From Pseudoneurospora amorphoporcata (Eukaryota > Ascomycota > Sordariomycetes > Sordariales > Sordariaceae): a stretch of DNA of 64,000 nt. The DNA is taken from contig MU859192.1 in assembly GCA_033297205.1 (NCBI GenBank), positions 34,656-98,655 on the forward strand, in the 5' to 3' direction. Position numbers and translations under genes: made by a program. Under the pieces are notes generated by a model. That model did no database searches and was not told the DNA's origin. It saw only the letters and a list, made by a program, of their open reading frames with translations. The number at the start of each line of letters is the position of its first letter. Positions within the stretch are counted from its first letter, which is position 1. Below, in pieces: positions 24,908-34,888 of this stretch.

Positions 24908-27811
24908 ATGCCACCATTAGCCCTTCCCGCTCGACCCGGCACCATGGCATCCGGCAACTCCATCACCAATGGCACCACTGTTGCCAGCACAACACACAGC
25001 GCCACCAATGGTGCTGCCCGCGTCCCGCAAGAAGAAACACAGATGAACCTCGACGCCACAGCCTGGGACCAAATCATGGCCAAGTACTGGACGTCCACCA
25101 GCGCCAGCCGCGAGCGCGAAGATACCGAGCTGCGCGAGGCCTTTACCCGGGAGGATTCCGAACTAGCTGACCGCCAGCTAAGGCTCAGCCAGGAGCGGGT
25201 CAAACTGCTGGAGCAGCTCAAGGCTGTTGATCAGCAATGGAAGGAGATCGACGCGCAGAGGAAGGCCAAGGAGGAGGAGATGATGAGGAGGTCTGAGGCG
25301 ATCAAGGAGGAGAGAGCGAGGGATGATGAGTTTAAGACGAGGTATTTTGAGGGAGAGAGGAGGAAGGCCGCATCGGGAGAGCAAGCACACGACCCGGCAG
25401 ATTTGGCAATGTTGGCAATGAAGGCCCAGGGTGAACTTCGCAGTGGGAATGGCTCACCTTCGGGATTGTCGTCGCCAAGGGAGACGCCGCTGGAAGAGGA
25501 ACAGCACCGGCACGCGTTACCTAGTCGGCCTAGAGAAGATGGTAGGACGCCAAGCGAGGAGCAGGACCTTCAACAACAACTACGCAATGAACAACAGCAG
25601 CAGAAGGAGAGGGCCGAGAACGGGCTGGATGGAAAGGCCGTGGACCTCGACAAACTGCCCAAGGTTTACAATGGCGCGGGAGTGTGCGTCGGCCGTGTGC
25701 GGCCCATCAACCTGAGGAACCACCTGACCATGCATGTCCAGCAACAACCGATCAAGCGCCACGTTCAAATCCGCCAGGGACGAAACTTTACAGCCGAGAC
25801 GCTGGATACCATCTACGAACCGAGCGACAAGAAAGGCGCCAAGTGGTTGAGCTGCTGGATCCAAGCTACGGGCGATGTTCAGGAAACTCCTTGCGCGTCG
25901 TGCACAACTAGGCAAGGCGTCTTCCCACAGTGCATCATCCTGGACGCCGAGGGCTTCCCCAGGTGCGGTAACTGCGAGTGGAATCGACAGGGATGCAGTG
26001 GTGCTTCTAAGCATGCAGATCATGACATGGCTGAAGTCAATCAACAGACCACGAACGGAGAGGTGGTTCAGGAAGCTGCTCCCGTTGTCACCAGTGGCTT
26101 TAAGGCTGTGAATGGCACATCGACGGGTCAGAAGACCGCCAAGGTCGTCAGCACCGTATCCAACGGAGACGAGCAGCCAGCACGATCCAAATTGCCTTCG
26201 GGACGTAAGTCACTTCCGAACACGCGCAAGTCTAGTGTACAGCCCGACTCGGTTGCCCCTACACCCCTGGAAGGCAGCCCAGCACCCGACAGCGATCACA
26301 ATGAGGACCTCCCTCCTATCAACCAAGCAGTCCTCGCTCTCCGCGATGACGGAACCGTTTTTACGGATCCTCCTTGCATGCGTGGTGTTCCCCTCGCCAG
26401 GATCGGCCCCGACCATCCCTACTGGGATCCCGAATGGGTCGCGCTCGAAGAGCCGGTCCAAGCCCAGCTCGCAAAGTGGTCGGAGAAGTACGAGAAGCTG
26501 AAAAACGAGGGCGGTGCGGCGTCGACGAAATATCTGGCCGGTCGCCAACAAAACAGGGGCAAGTTGATTTTGGAATTCTTGGCTAATGGAGAGTTTCACC
26601 CCTATCAGCTCATGGCGAAACACCTCATCAACAAAGCATACACGGGCTATGATAACTTGTATCGCATGGTGCAGGTGCTGCAGGAACTCGCCAGGTTTAA
26701 GCAGCTGGATGTTACGCCTTCGCAATGGCTTAGGCACAGACTGCACGAAATGCACGAGGAGTTGGGCGACAAGTTCAATCTAGGCAAGGCGGTGGAGAAC
26801 CTCTACTCGGATCCCAAGCTTCGACAGCTTCGCAGCGAGAGCGGATTTGGCAATATTGGTCGGCCGAGGGGCTACAAGCCTACGATGGCGGACAAGGGAG
26901 AGGACGGGCCAGCTCCCAAGAAGACGAGCAAGGGGACCAAGAGGAAGGCGGCTGCTCCTGCGGGAGATGACCCTGCCAACCAGTCTCTCGCGGAAGAGCA
27001 ACTCCGTGTCACAGAACCCCAGGCCGCCGACGGAACCAGTGCCCCATCCAAACCCCCGTCCCCCCATCCCTCCCCCCCATCTGCATCAGGAGACATCGGC
27101 CACACCCACGCGCATCACCATCCTCCCGCAGCCAAACACCACCAACCCTCTCCCTCGGTGACCCTCAAGATGCTCGCTCCAGCCGAAGACCTCTACTACG
27201 AAGGCTACACCTCGGACGACTCCTTCTCGGGCGACAAGATCCAAGAAGTCGACTGGCGGCTGCTCCAAGTCCGCCACCGGGAAATGACCACTAACACGGG
27301 GATAACCCAATACTGGCATTGGCTGGGCGCCGGCGAGGACCTGACGGGCCGTGGAGAGGAAAACTGCTTCGAACACCAGGTGCTCAAAGACGTTAAGGGC
27401 CGTCGCGTGACCTGGGGCGTCTACAAGGAGCCGATTGATTTCCATTTAAGGCTGGAGGAGATCGAGGAGGTGGTGTATGCGCCTGAGGGGAGCGGGTGTT
27501 TGAAGATTTTGATTAGCGTCAAGAAGGATACCATCTCTAGAGACGGGGAGGAGTCGAGAGGGGATGTGTTGGCTTGGTTTAAGAGGGAGAGGACCAAGAG
27601 GCGGTTTTTGACCTTTTTGAGGAAGAAGGGGAAGAGGGTTGTTAGGAGTACTGCGTACGTATTTTCTTTCCTGTTCGGTTCGGTCGGTCCTGATGGTGAA
27701 GGTGAGGTTGTGTGTGGATTGCTAACGTGGGTTTGTGAACGAAACAGGGCGTACGTCGAGCAAGCTTGGGACGATATGGACTCTGTTGTCTTGCCGCATG
27801 AGGATGAGTAG
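24908..27811 (+). CDS. DUF3716-like cysteine-cluster protein
   Basis: The model has two exons, 24908-27654 and 27748-27811, giving 936 residues. The N-terminal third is charged coiled coil rich in Arg, Glu and Gln (about 50-240). A cysteine cluster follows: C329, C332, C342, C353, C356 and C363. This is the spacing of the fungal DUF3716 family, probably a zinc-binding fold. Residues about 460-650 form a conserved-looking globular block starting near GTVFTDPPCMRG. About 700-760 is a Pro/Ser/His-rich linker with basic Lys clusters. The last 180 residues form a second globular region. Basic patches suggest a nuclear role, but function is unknown. Two ATGs, 24908 and 24944, are both in good context. 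The proposed 93-nt intron (GTACGT donor, CTAAC branch) is a multiple of three and has no stop, so a retained form of 967 residues is also possible. Confidence 0.8.
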   Translation: MPPLALPARPGTMASGNSITNGTTVASTTHSATNGAARVPQEETQMNLDATAWDQIMAKYWTSTSASREREDTELREAFTREDSELADRQLRLSQERVKLLEQLKAVDQQWKEIDAQRKAKEEEMMRRSEAIKEERARDDEFKTRYFEGERRKAASGEQAHDPADLAMLAMKAQGELRSGNGSPSGLSSPRETPLEEEQHRHALPSRPREDGRTPSEEQDLQQQLRNEQQQQKERAENGLDGKAVDLDKLPKVYNGAGVCVGRVRPINLRNHLTMHVQQQPIKRHVQIRQGRNFTAETLDTIYEPSDKKGAKWLSCWIQATGDVQETPCASCTTRQGVFPQCIILDAEGFPRCGNCEWNRQGCSGASKHADHDMAEVNQQTTNGEVVQEAAPVVTSGFKAVNGTSTGQKTAKVVSTVSNGDEQPARSKLPSGRKSLPNTRKSSVQPDSVAPTPLEGSPAPDSDHNEDLPPINQAVLALRDDGTVFTDPPCMRGVPLARIGPDHPYWDPEWVALEEPVQAQLAKWSEKYEKLKNEGGAASTKYLAGRQQNRGKLILEFLANGEFHPYQLMAKHLINKAYTGYDNLYRMVQVLQELARFKQLDVTPSQWLRHRLHEMHEELGDKFNLGKAVENLYSDPKLRQLRSESGFGNIGRPRGYKPTMADKGEDGPAPKKTSKGTKRKAAAPAGDDPANQSLAEEQLRVTEPQAADGTSAPSKPPSPHPSPPSASGDIGHTHAHHHPPAAKHHQPSPSVTLKMLAPAEDLYYEGYTSDDSFSGDKIQEVDWRLLQVRHREMTTNTGITQYWHWLGAGEDLTGRGEENCFEHQVLKDVKGRRVTWGVYKEPIDFHLRLEEIEEVVYAPEGSGCLKILISVKKDTISRDGEESRGDVLAWFKRERTKRRFLTFLRKKGKRVVRSTAYVFSFLFGSVGPDGEGEVVCGLLTWVCERNRAYVEQAWDDMDSVVLPHEDE

Positions 27812-29467
27812 CGTTTTAACTCCTCTGCGGAACTGGAACACGAAGACAAGATCGAGAACGGCATTGCGGAGCCAGGAGACGGAAGAGATGCGCGCGCCCC
27901 TTTTGTCGGTAGTTGAGGGCGGTACACGCAAGTTCGACCCGTTGAACGCCCTTGATCCCCAAAAAACAATGTCCAGCTATGTATGGGACATGGAGCAAAA
28001 CGGCCCCTAGACTCAAAACTACGTACCCGGAGCTGCTTGGAGATGAGCACGGGGAAAGAAAGGGTGACGAGAAAGAGACGGAACATATGAAGTGCCAAAC
28101 AAAGCTCATAGTGGTAGCACCTGGGTGTTCGATGGAATGTGTGGTCAAGATGGCGGCTTGCTTTTCTTTTTGTTCAGATGTTCTGCTTCACGGCACTCTC
28201 TTGTTTTGTGGTTTTGTGAGGCACCGATGGCATCGATGGTGGTTTTGCATTCCCTGAAACTTCTTTCTCACTTTTCTTTTCTGCAGGCGTTGTTGATGGG
28301 GAGGAGTTTGGGAGTTACTGTACTGTGTGTTATATGTTCTCTCTTCCTTACATTTACTACCGGGCCTGGCCTCAACGCCGGGCAGTAGGATATGTACATG
28401 CAGCCAGCGTCAAGGGGTGGTTTTGTTTTACTGATTATTTACGCCTTGTGCGGGCGTTGGTCGGTACGGTGGAAGATTGGTTTAAAAATTTGTTAAGCGA
28501 GGACTAAGCGGAGGGAGGAGGGAGTAAGTAGTAGTATCGTTAGAGTAGTAAAAGTAATCGATGAAGTATCGTATGCTCGCTGTTCGAACCGTGATCACGG
28601 TGTTTAGTTAAGTGATTATCAGATGAACACTTGCTGACTGGGATTGAGGAGACTGATTCGTATCTACCTACATATCAAGGAAGGTTGAGGAATCAATGGC
28701 TTACGCCTTGAAACGACATGAAGTAATAAGTTGCTGGATCAGGATTGTGACCAGTTCATATAGGCTCGACACACATTAGGACGAAGGTTGGAACAAGAAC
28801 CTCCAAGGTACTCGGATTCTTCCCAGGCCAAACCATCCACGTCTGAGCTTGATCCCATTCCTAGAAAGTGGAAGAACTGCACGAAGGGAAACATGTGTCT
28901 TTATATGGTATCGTATTCTTCTATACATAACATTCATATGTGTATCGTACATGATGATGGAAGATAGGGCATCCGGGGACCAGGACCAGGACCAGGACCA
29001 GGACCAGTGTCAAGGGCAAAGGCCGAAAACTTCTCCTCAAGCTTGTTTGGAACGCAACAATGTTCCCGCTTTTGCTTTTGCTCATATTGGAAAGGACTCC
29101 GCGCGACCGGGTAGAACTTCCTCCGTCGTTGTACAAGCCTTAGTTCGGTTGACCGTCGTCAAATACTGCCTGCCAGCTGGGTTTTCGAACGCGTGTCCCT
29201 GTTCTCTTTTGATCCACGATTCATGGACATGGTTGGTGCACGCTCTCTCTCGAGAAATCTGAACGAAACCGTCGTACTTGGTTGGCCAAAGGAACTGTGA
29301 CAGAGTTGAGTTGAGTTGAATGGGGAAGATCGTAGTTTGCGCCCCGTCGATTGGTTCGTGATTGTCGTCCCGGATATATATCCCCGATCCTTCTTCCACA
29401 GCCATCCCATCCCCTCTTACCCTCCTCCACAAGTCAATGACAAGCAAGGACAGACAGACAAGCTTAA
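27812..29467. other. Intergenic region between convergent genes
   Basis: This holds the 3' flanks of the converging DUF3716-like gene (plus) and bS6m gene (minus). A tandem repeat of the hexamer GGACCA lies at about 28977-29007. No coding sequence is supported. Confidence 0.5.
28977..29007 (+). repeat. GGACCA hexanucleotide repeat
   Basis: About five tandem copies of GGACCA are visible in non-coding sequence between two converging genes. Confidence 0.85.
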
Positions 29468-30146
29468 TTAAGCCTCCTCCAAACTCCTCCAGGGAATCGC
29501 CCCAAACCTGCTCAACGTCTCCAACTTGCCATCTCCCAACTTGACATTCGCCGTGCGAATAACGCGGGGATCCGCCTTCATCGTGCGTCTGACTTCCTCG
29601 TGCGTGGCGATGCTGGAGTCGTACCGCATAACGAAGTAGTGGCCGCGCGTGTGGCGCTGCTGGTTGGTGGAGACGGGACGGGGGAGCAGAAAAGTGCCCC
29701 AGTTCTTGATGTCGCGGATCACGCCGCCTTGGTTGAGGATGAGTTTGCCGGCTGTTAGGACGAGTCTGGTTTTTTTTTGCGTGTGTGTGTCAGTACGTGG
29801 GTCGGGACGAGGGGTTGTCTGTCGGGTGGTAGTGGTCGAGGGGAGGAGACATGATGGTGGACATGGTGGTGGGCAGCCGGCGGCGGCGGTTGTAGGTTGT
29901 ATAGGTCGTATGTAGCTCGGTGGGCGATGTTGGCTGTTGGATGTAGGGGAAGGACGGAAGGGGGACGGGTTAGACGGGGAGGGTAAACATACTCCTTCAC
30001 CTCGGCGATGTTGCCCGGGCGGACCTATGTCGAGGTTGAAGTTAGCACGTCTGTTGTTTCTGTTTGCTTTCCCTGTTGCCCTATTCCTTCTTCGACATCA
30101 GTGATGGTAAGAAATGACATACAATACCAATAGTCTCATACAACAT
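29468..30146 (-). CDS. mrp17: Mitochondrial small-subunit ribosomal protein bS6m (Mrp17)
   Basis: Three exons on the minus strand are inferred: 30146-30123, 30024-29993 and 29765-29468, giving 117 residues. The N-terminus MLYETIGIVRPG and the segment RDIKNWGTFLLPRP are hallmarks of S6 proteins. HYFVMRYDSS forms the following strand. Exons 1 and 2 are only 24 and 32 nt, and all donors are GTATGT-type with matching phase. Known role: component of the platform of the mitochondrial 37S ribosomal subunit. It faces the DUF3716-like gene tail to tail. Length fits fungal orthologues. The assignment is secure; the micro-exon boundaries rest on frame and protein continuity. Confidence 0.92.
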
Positions 30147-31099
30147 CTTGTCTGGTGTGGGTGCGGCGGGCAATCGACTCGAGGAATCAATGACCAAGGA
30201 CGTTGTTCGCGATGCGATGCGATCGAAAGCGCGTAGGTTGGAACTCGACGTCGGCCGCACCTGAACCGTCGAAAGGTACCGTTCGCTGTGGCTGCTGCTG
30301 TGACCGGGCCCAGAAAGGTGTTGCCGCAGTGCCGCAGCGGGTGTGCCGCTCGCGCCCGCTGCCGTTGGATATTTTTGTGGAGATTCTTTTTGTTGCGATT
30401 CTGCCGGGTTCACCCGCCTGCCGGATTGGGTGTATGTACTCTACTTGTAAAAGGGAGGGAGGGAGGTTGTTGACTTTGACTCTTCACCTATGATTGTAGC
30501 TCAAGTCATTGAGGTCTATCGATATTCTCAAGATCAAGTTCCAAAAGCTCTAAACAAGAATGAAACTGTCGTCCAAAAGATAGAAAAGACTACCTTGCTT
30601 CGAAAGATACCTATTCCGGTCTCTTCCTCCATCACCGAATTGGTTTCGAATCTTTAAGTGTGTACTCTTTATCTGTATTGTGTATCTGGGAATGCGCTGT
30701 GTAAATGTGAGCTTTGCTCTTTGCTCTTTGTGAACCAACGACAACCACCCTCCCCTTTTCAACCTCTGATCTTTCTATACGTCGTTTTACCCTAACGGTA
30801 AAAACATCATCAGAGATGATGATAAGCCCAAACCTGCCTGCCTGCCATGGCCCATGATAGCCACAAAAGTCTTCCCGCCATCCGCTGGCAATACCATATG
30901 CTGATTGGTCAATGCTTCTTCTCCTTCTCCTGTTGGCCTCTCTCATTCCCCCTACACCAAGCCGGAGGCAAAGTCCTCACCAACATGCTCATCCGCTTCC
31001 CCCGCATAACCACATCCACATCCATCCACTTGACTTCGCCTCCCACTCCTCCTTTTCCTTCTACAGATGCTACTACTCACTGGACCAACAATGTCTCTC
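30147..31099. other. Intergenic region between bS6m and Dcn1
   Basis: This contains the promoter side of the minus-strand bS6m gene and the 3' flank of the minus-strand dcn1 gene. I see no gene or notable repeat. Confidence 0.5.
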
Positions 31100-33395
31100 C
31101 TAATAATCCTCAATATCCATCCCCTCCCCTCCACCACTTGCTTGCCCGGGCGCAGGCTTCTTGGCAATCCCCTCCTCCCTACACCAAAGCACAAAATCGT
31201 CAATCACGCCCGGCCACGCTTGATCCTCGTTCCAGAAGCCCAACGTCTCATCCACCAGTGTCTTCTCCGCAAACGCCAGCGTCTGGTTCCACATATCCTT
31301 GTTGACGCTCCTCGTCCACTTGTCCGCCAAAAACCGCTTCCACGCCCCCAGCCAATCCACGTTCTTGCTCTTCCACGGTCGCGGTCCTGGTCCCGTATCT
31401 GAAGACTCGGCGGTACCTAAAAACAGATCCCAGAACACGAGGGCAACGTCCTTCTCCAGCGCCCTTTGGGCAGGTTCCGCCTTACCCAGGCCGAAAGCGA
31501 ACTGGTACACCTTTTTGAAGTAGGCCGGATTTTGCGGCAGGTTCTGGATGCACATCTGGACGTAGTTCCTGTGGGCGGTCGGGTCGGCGGGGATGCGGCT
31601 CTCGAGGTAGATGGCGGTCCAGCCTTCGACGAAACCTTGGCGGCTGATTTGGCCGATGGAGTCGGCGCGGACGATCTCGAGGACCACGAAAGCTTCGACG
31701 TTCTCGATGTTGGCGCCCATAGAGGAGATGTAGGCTTGGGCCGACTCGGCACCGATGGCGTCGACGAGTTTTCCGGCTCCTGCTGTTGTTCGGTCCTCGT
31801 CTACATGGAGGTTAGTTAGTACGACATGAGTGAGAGATAGAGAGGGCAAAGAGACATACCGCCGATCAGACGGTCAAACAGTTGATTCAACGCATCATCT
31901 GGGCCTCGCTTCCTTTCCCGGTCGTTCATGTACCTGTAGTCGAAGCAAAATGTTAGTCTTCCGTTTCCCAACCTGCTGAACTTGAACAATAAGCAAGGCA
32001 GTCTTAAGCCAACACGGACTCTAATTCTGGCGCCTTGCCCAAGGCCGCTGGAGTGGATGATCCCTTGAGACCTTTGCGCAGTGGACCCAGTTCCTCATCT
32101 CTAGTGGTTATGACAAGTTTTGTGGACGCAAGATCCTTCAACTGACGAGACCCAAGCTCATTGCCCACCGTTGTACGGGGATATCGGGAGTGAGATTGTG
32201 ACCGCGAGTGGTGGCTCCCCTCCTCAGTCTCAGTCGCATCTTCGCTTGGAGTAGCCGACTTCTTGGGGAGTTTGCGCCCATTCCTCTTTTGGAGACAAGA
32301 ACCAAACAGTTTCGAAAACATGTTACTATTTGGTTCTGAAGAGCCAAGTGTTGCCATCCTGTCTTGAGGTGCAAAGTGGTAAAAATGCCTTTGATGGGAA
32401 AGGGGTCTGGTCTTGTTGCTTTCATTCGCCAGCGGGCAGGAGGACATTTAGGGCTCCACTGGAGTGACCGCGGTGTGCATCGAAATGCTGTGTAGTTGGC
32501 GTGGTTGCATTCGTGGCGCCTCTCTCATCTCCCGTCTGATGATGTTGTTTTTCTTTTTCTCCGACAAAACAGAAAATGAAGATTCGGGGGTTGCAGACAG
32601 CAGATGCTGATGGTTGACAGAAAGAAACGAAGACTCGAAAAAGAAAAAACCACAACACGAAACCCCCCCCAATAAGACATTGTGTCGGGATGTCGGTCCC
32701 TTGTAGAACTCATTGGTGGTAAACAGCTAGTCTAGCTTGTAGCTGTAGGGGATCTGTAGGGAGTCCCGATCCGAACGACCGTCTGCTCTGGCCGGCTTCG
32801 ACCCGGCCCCAAAACCAAACCTCTTTCATGTCCCAACACAGTATAATTTCGAGGGGATACACGCATTGCGTGCTGTGCCCCGTGGTGCGACATTGTTGGT
32901 TCACAAGGGGGTTATAGTCGGTAGTTGATAAAAGGGACGAAGGACGGAAGAAGGGAGGGACCTACATATTCGCAGCAAGTTCGACATTGTAGTTTGCATT
33001 TCGGAGATACTGTAAATCCAAGTTCAAATATTAGCGTCTGCTTGCACTCTTGCCTTGTTCGTATGTAATCGCACTCGCACAACGTGAAGGAGTTGAAGGT
33101 TAGGTATGTAGAACCGTGAAGCGAACGAGACCTTGTTGCATTGGTTGCATGGCAGGCAACAAGCCCACTCGGACCGACAGTCGGACAGATATATGGCGGC
33201 GTCCCAACCGGACAACCGTGTCCGAGGTTCCCTTTTCCTTCCTTCCTGTGACATTGGGCACATTGGGCTTTTGCTGGCTGGAGGCTTGTGTAAACTCACC
33301 CGTTGCGCATTCTCCTTGCTCGCGTTGGTGACGGCGACAAACTGGGCCACCCTCTGCCTCTGGGTGGCCGTTGAGGGCAACCTAGAGCTACTCAT
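31100..33395 (-). CDS. dcn1: Defective in cullin neddylation protein Dcn1
   Basis: Four minus-strand exons are inferred: 33395-33300, 33009-32966, 31933-31860 and 31800-31100, giving 304 residues. Residues 1-47 form a UBA-like domain (VAQFVAVTNASKENAQR then YLRNANYNVELAANM). The rest is the PONY/DCUN1 domain, including FVEGW, KVYQFAFG and the DFVLWCREE segment near the end. Known role: a co-E3 that promotes Nedd8 transfer to cullins and so activates SCF-type ubiquitin ligases. Intron 2 (32965-31934) is about 1 kb, very long for this genome, and contains an open frame on the same strand (see 32004-32447). The acidic C-terminus ends DIEDY. The protein assignment is secure; the exon 2/3 junction is inferred from splice signals and phase. 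Confidence 0.9.
32004..32447 (-). CDS. Possible nested gene inside the dcn1 intron
   Basis: A 147-codon open frame lies wholly within dcn1 intron 2, on the same strand. A second ATG at 32357-32355 in good context gives a 117-residue version beginning MATLGSS. The protein is hydrophilic, with a basic stretch (QKRNGRKLPKK), an acidic Thr/Glu patch and a Ser/Arg/His patch. I recognise no family. It has more even composition than chance frames nearby, but no splice or homology evidence supports it. It could be an unannotated small gene, an alternative exon source or chance. Confidence 0.35.
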   Translation of the reverse strand: MSSCPLANESNKTRPLSHQRHFYHFAPQDRMATLGSSEPNSNMFSKLFGSCLQKRNGRKLPKKSATPSEDATETEEGSHHSRSQSHSRYPRTTVGNELGSRQLKDLASTKLVITTRDEELGPLRKGLKGSSTPAALGKAPELESVLA

Positions 33396-34888
33396 CCTGG
33401 TTGTTCTTCAACGTTGTGATGTGGGGGGTTTCGTCGTTCGTCTTTCGAGTGCTGGGCGGAAAGGGTCCGGGGAAACAGGCGCACTCGGAGGATGGGAGGT
33501 TATGCAAGCTTGGGCGGTATGTCGACTTGTGAGTCGCCTGGAAGAAGAATTCCGTTCTGGCGAAGGTGAGAGAGCCTGTTTGCTTGTTTGGGCACGAGTT
33601 TGATCTCGGTCGGTTTGCGAGCCCAAAGTCGTCGCGGGGCAGAGGCCGATAGGCGGGATCGGCTGTTTGGTTGGTGATGTGGCAGACGGACAGGAGGAGC
33701 TCAGCGCTGTTGGACGGTCTGTTGTGTTTATAACACTGCGCATAGATATGGGACCGAGGTTGGGTTGGCCGTGTCCACCTCCATGGATTTCGGGTTGCAG
33801 GTTTCAGTTGCTTTCGTCCCTTCCCGCGCGTCTCGTCGAAAGATCGGAAGGCGGAGGGGAGAGAGAGTCTAGGGCGGGTACAAGAGGTACTTGCCAGCCA
33901 GCGAAGCGGGAACGGAGGGGGCCGCGGGCGGAGGAACCAAGGAAAAGCCCACTCCCACTGCAACCACGACCATTCAGCGCTATGAGTCCCGCTAGGGCGA
34001 GGCTGAGAAAAAAACGTCATGGCGGGGGAAGCCGCTGCTGCGACCGCAACACCTCATGCAGTGCGTACATACCATGTCTGCCGCTGCGGCAGTGGTTGTC
34101 CCGGGGTTCTTGGCATAGGACCGGTCGATAGTTTGGGATGTCTGGACTTCTTTTCTTTCACGGTCCACCTGCCCTACCGGAGGCCGGAGGTCGGTATTCA
34201 CACGTGGAGATCGTCACTTACACAACGGTCTTGCTGGGCTCCAAGTGAACAACTAGACAACCAAAGAAGCATGCCCCTGAGCATCAAGTCAACATCCTTG
34301 GTAATGGGAGAGAATATGGTTCAAGGCAAGTTTTCGGGAAACATCTTCTCTTCTGCCGTCTCCAGTACCGTCAACTTCCTACAGAAAGCCCGCCCCTACA
34401 GACCACACACATACAACAGCTCAACTTGACACAAAGCGAATCATATATGCGAACGCCATAAACATGACTAACATAACAAAGTCATACATGAAGAACCCCA
34501 AACCAAAGGTCATCCGACCATACCGTACCCCCTCAATCTTTGCACATGCCTGGTAGTGGCTGGTATCCCCCATCATCAAACTGTAACCTTGTTTTCCTTG
34601 TCCATAATTCATCGTCATCAATCTCATCATCAATATCCGTCAAGCCCAGTGGATCACTCCACCAGCAGAAACAATCCTTCCTGTTGCACTGCCACCTCTG
34701 TCGTTGACGGTGTCGCTTCTGCTGTTCTCCCTCCCTGTAGGTCCGTAGAAACTCCATTGCCGATGATTCGACCTGTGAACCTTCATGGTATTGTTCCTCC
34801 CATTGTCACCGCCTCTTCCTGAACCACCGACACTGCGGCTAGCACCACGACCGATAGTTCGACCAAGCCCACGCCCCTCAGAGTTCAC
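33396..34888. other. Intergenic: dcn1 promoter side and mvp1 3' flank
   Basis: An open frame of 210 codons on the minus strand at 33388-34020 overlaps the dcn1 start and is low-complexity, so I treat it as leader/promoter sequence. Nothing else is recognisable. Confidence 0.5.

Noticed and set aside
33388..34020. Minus-strand frame of 210 codons upstream of dcn1
   Set aside because: Low-complexity Pro/Ser/Thr sequence overlapping the dcn1 start; better explained as a leader without stops.
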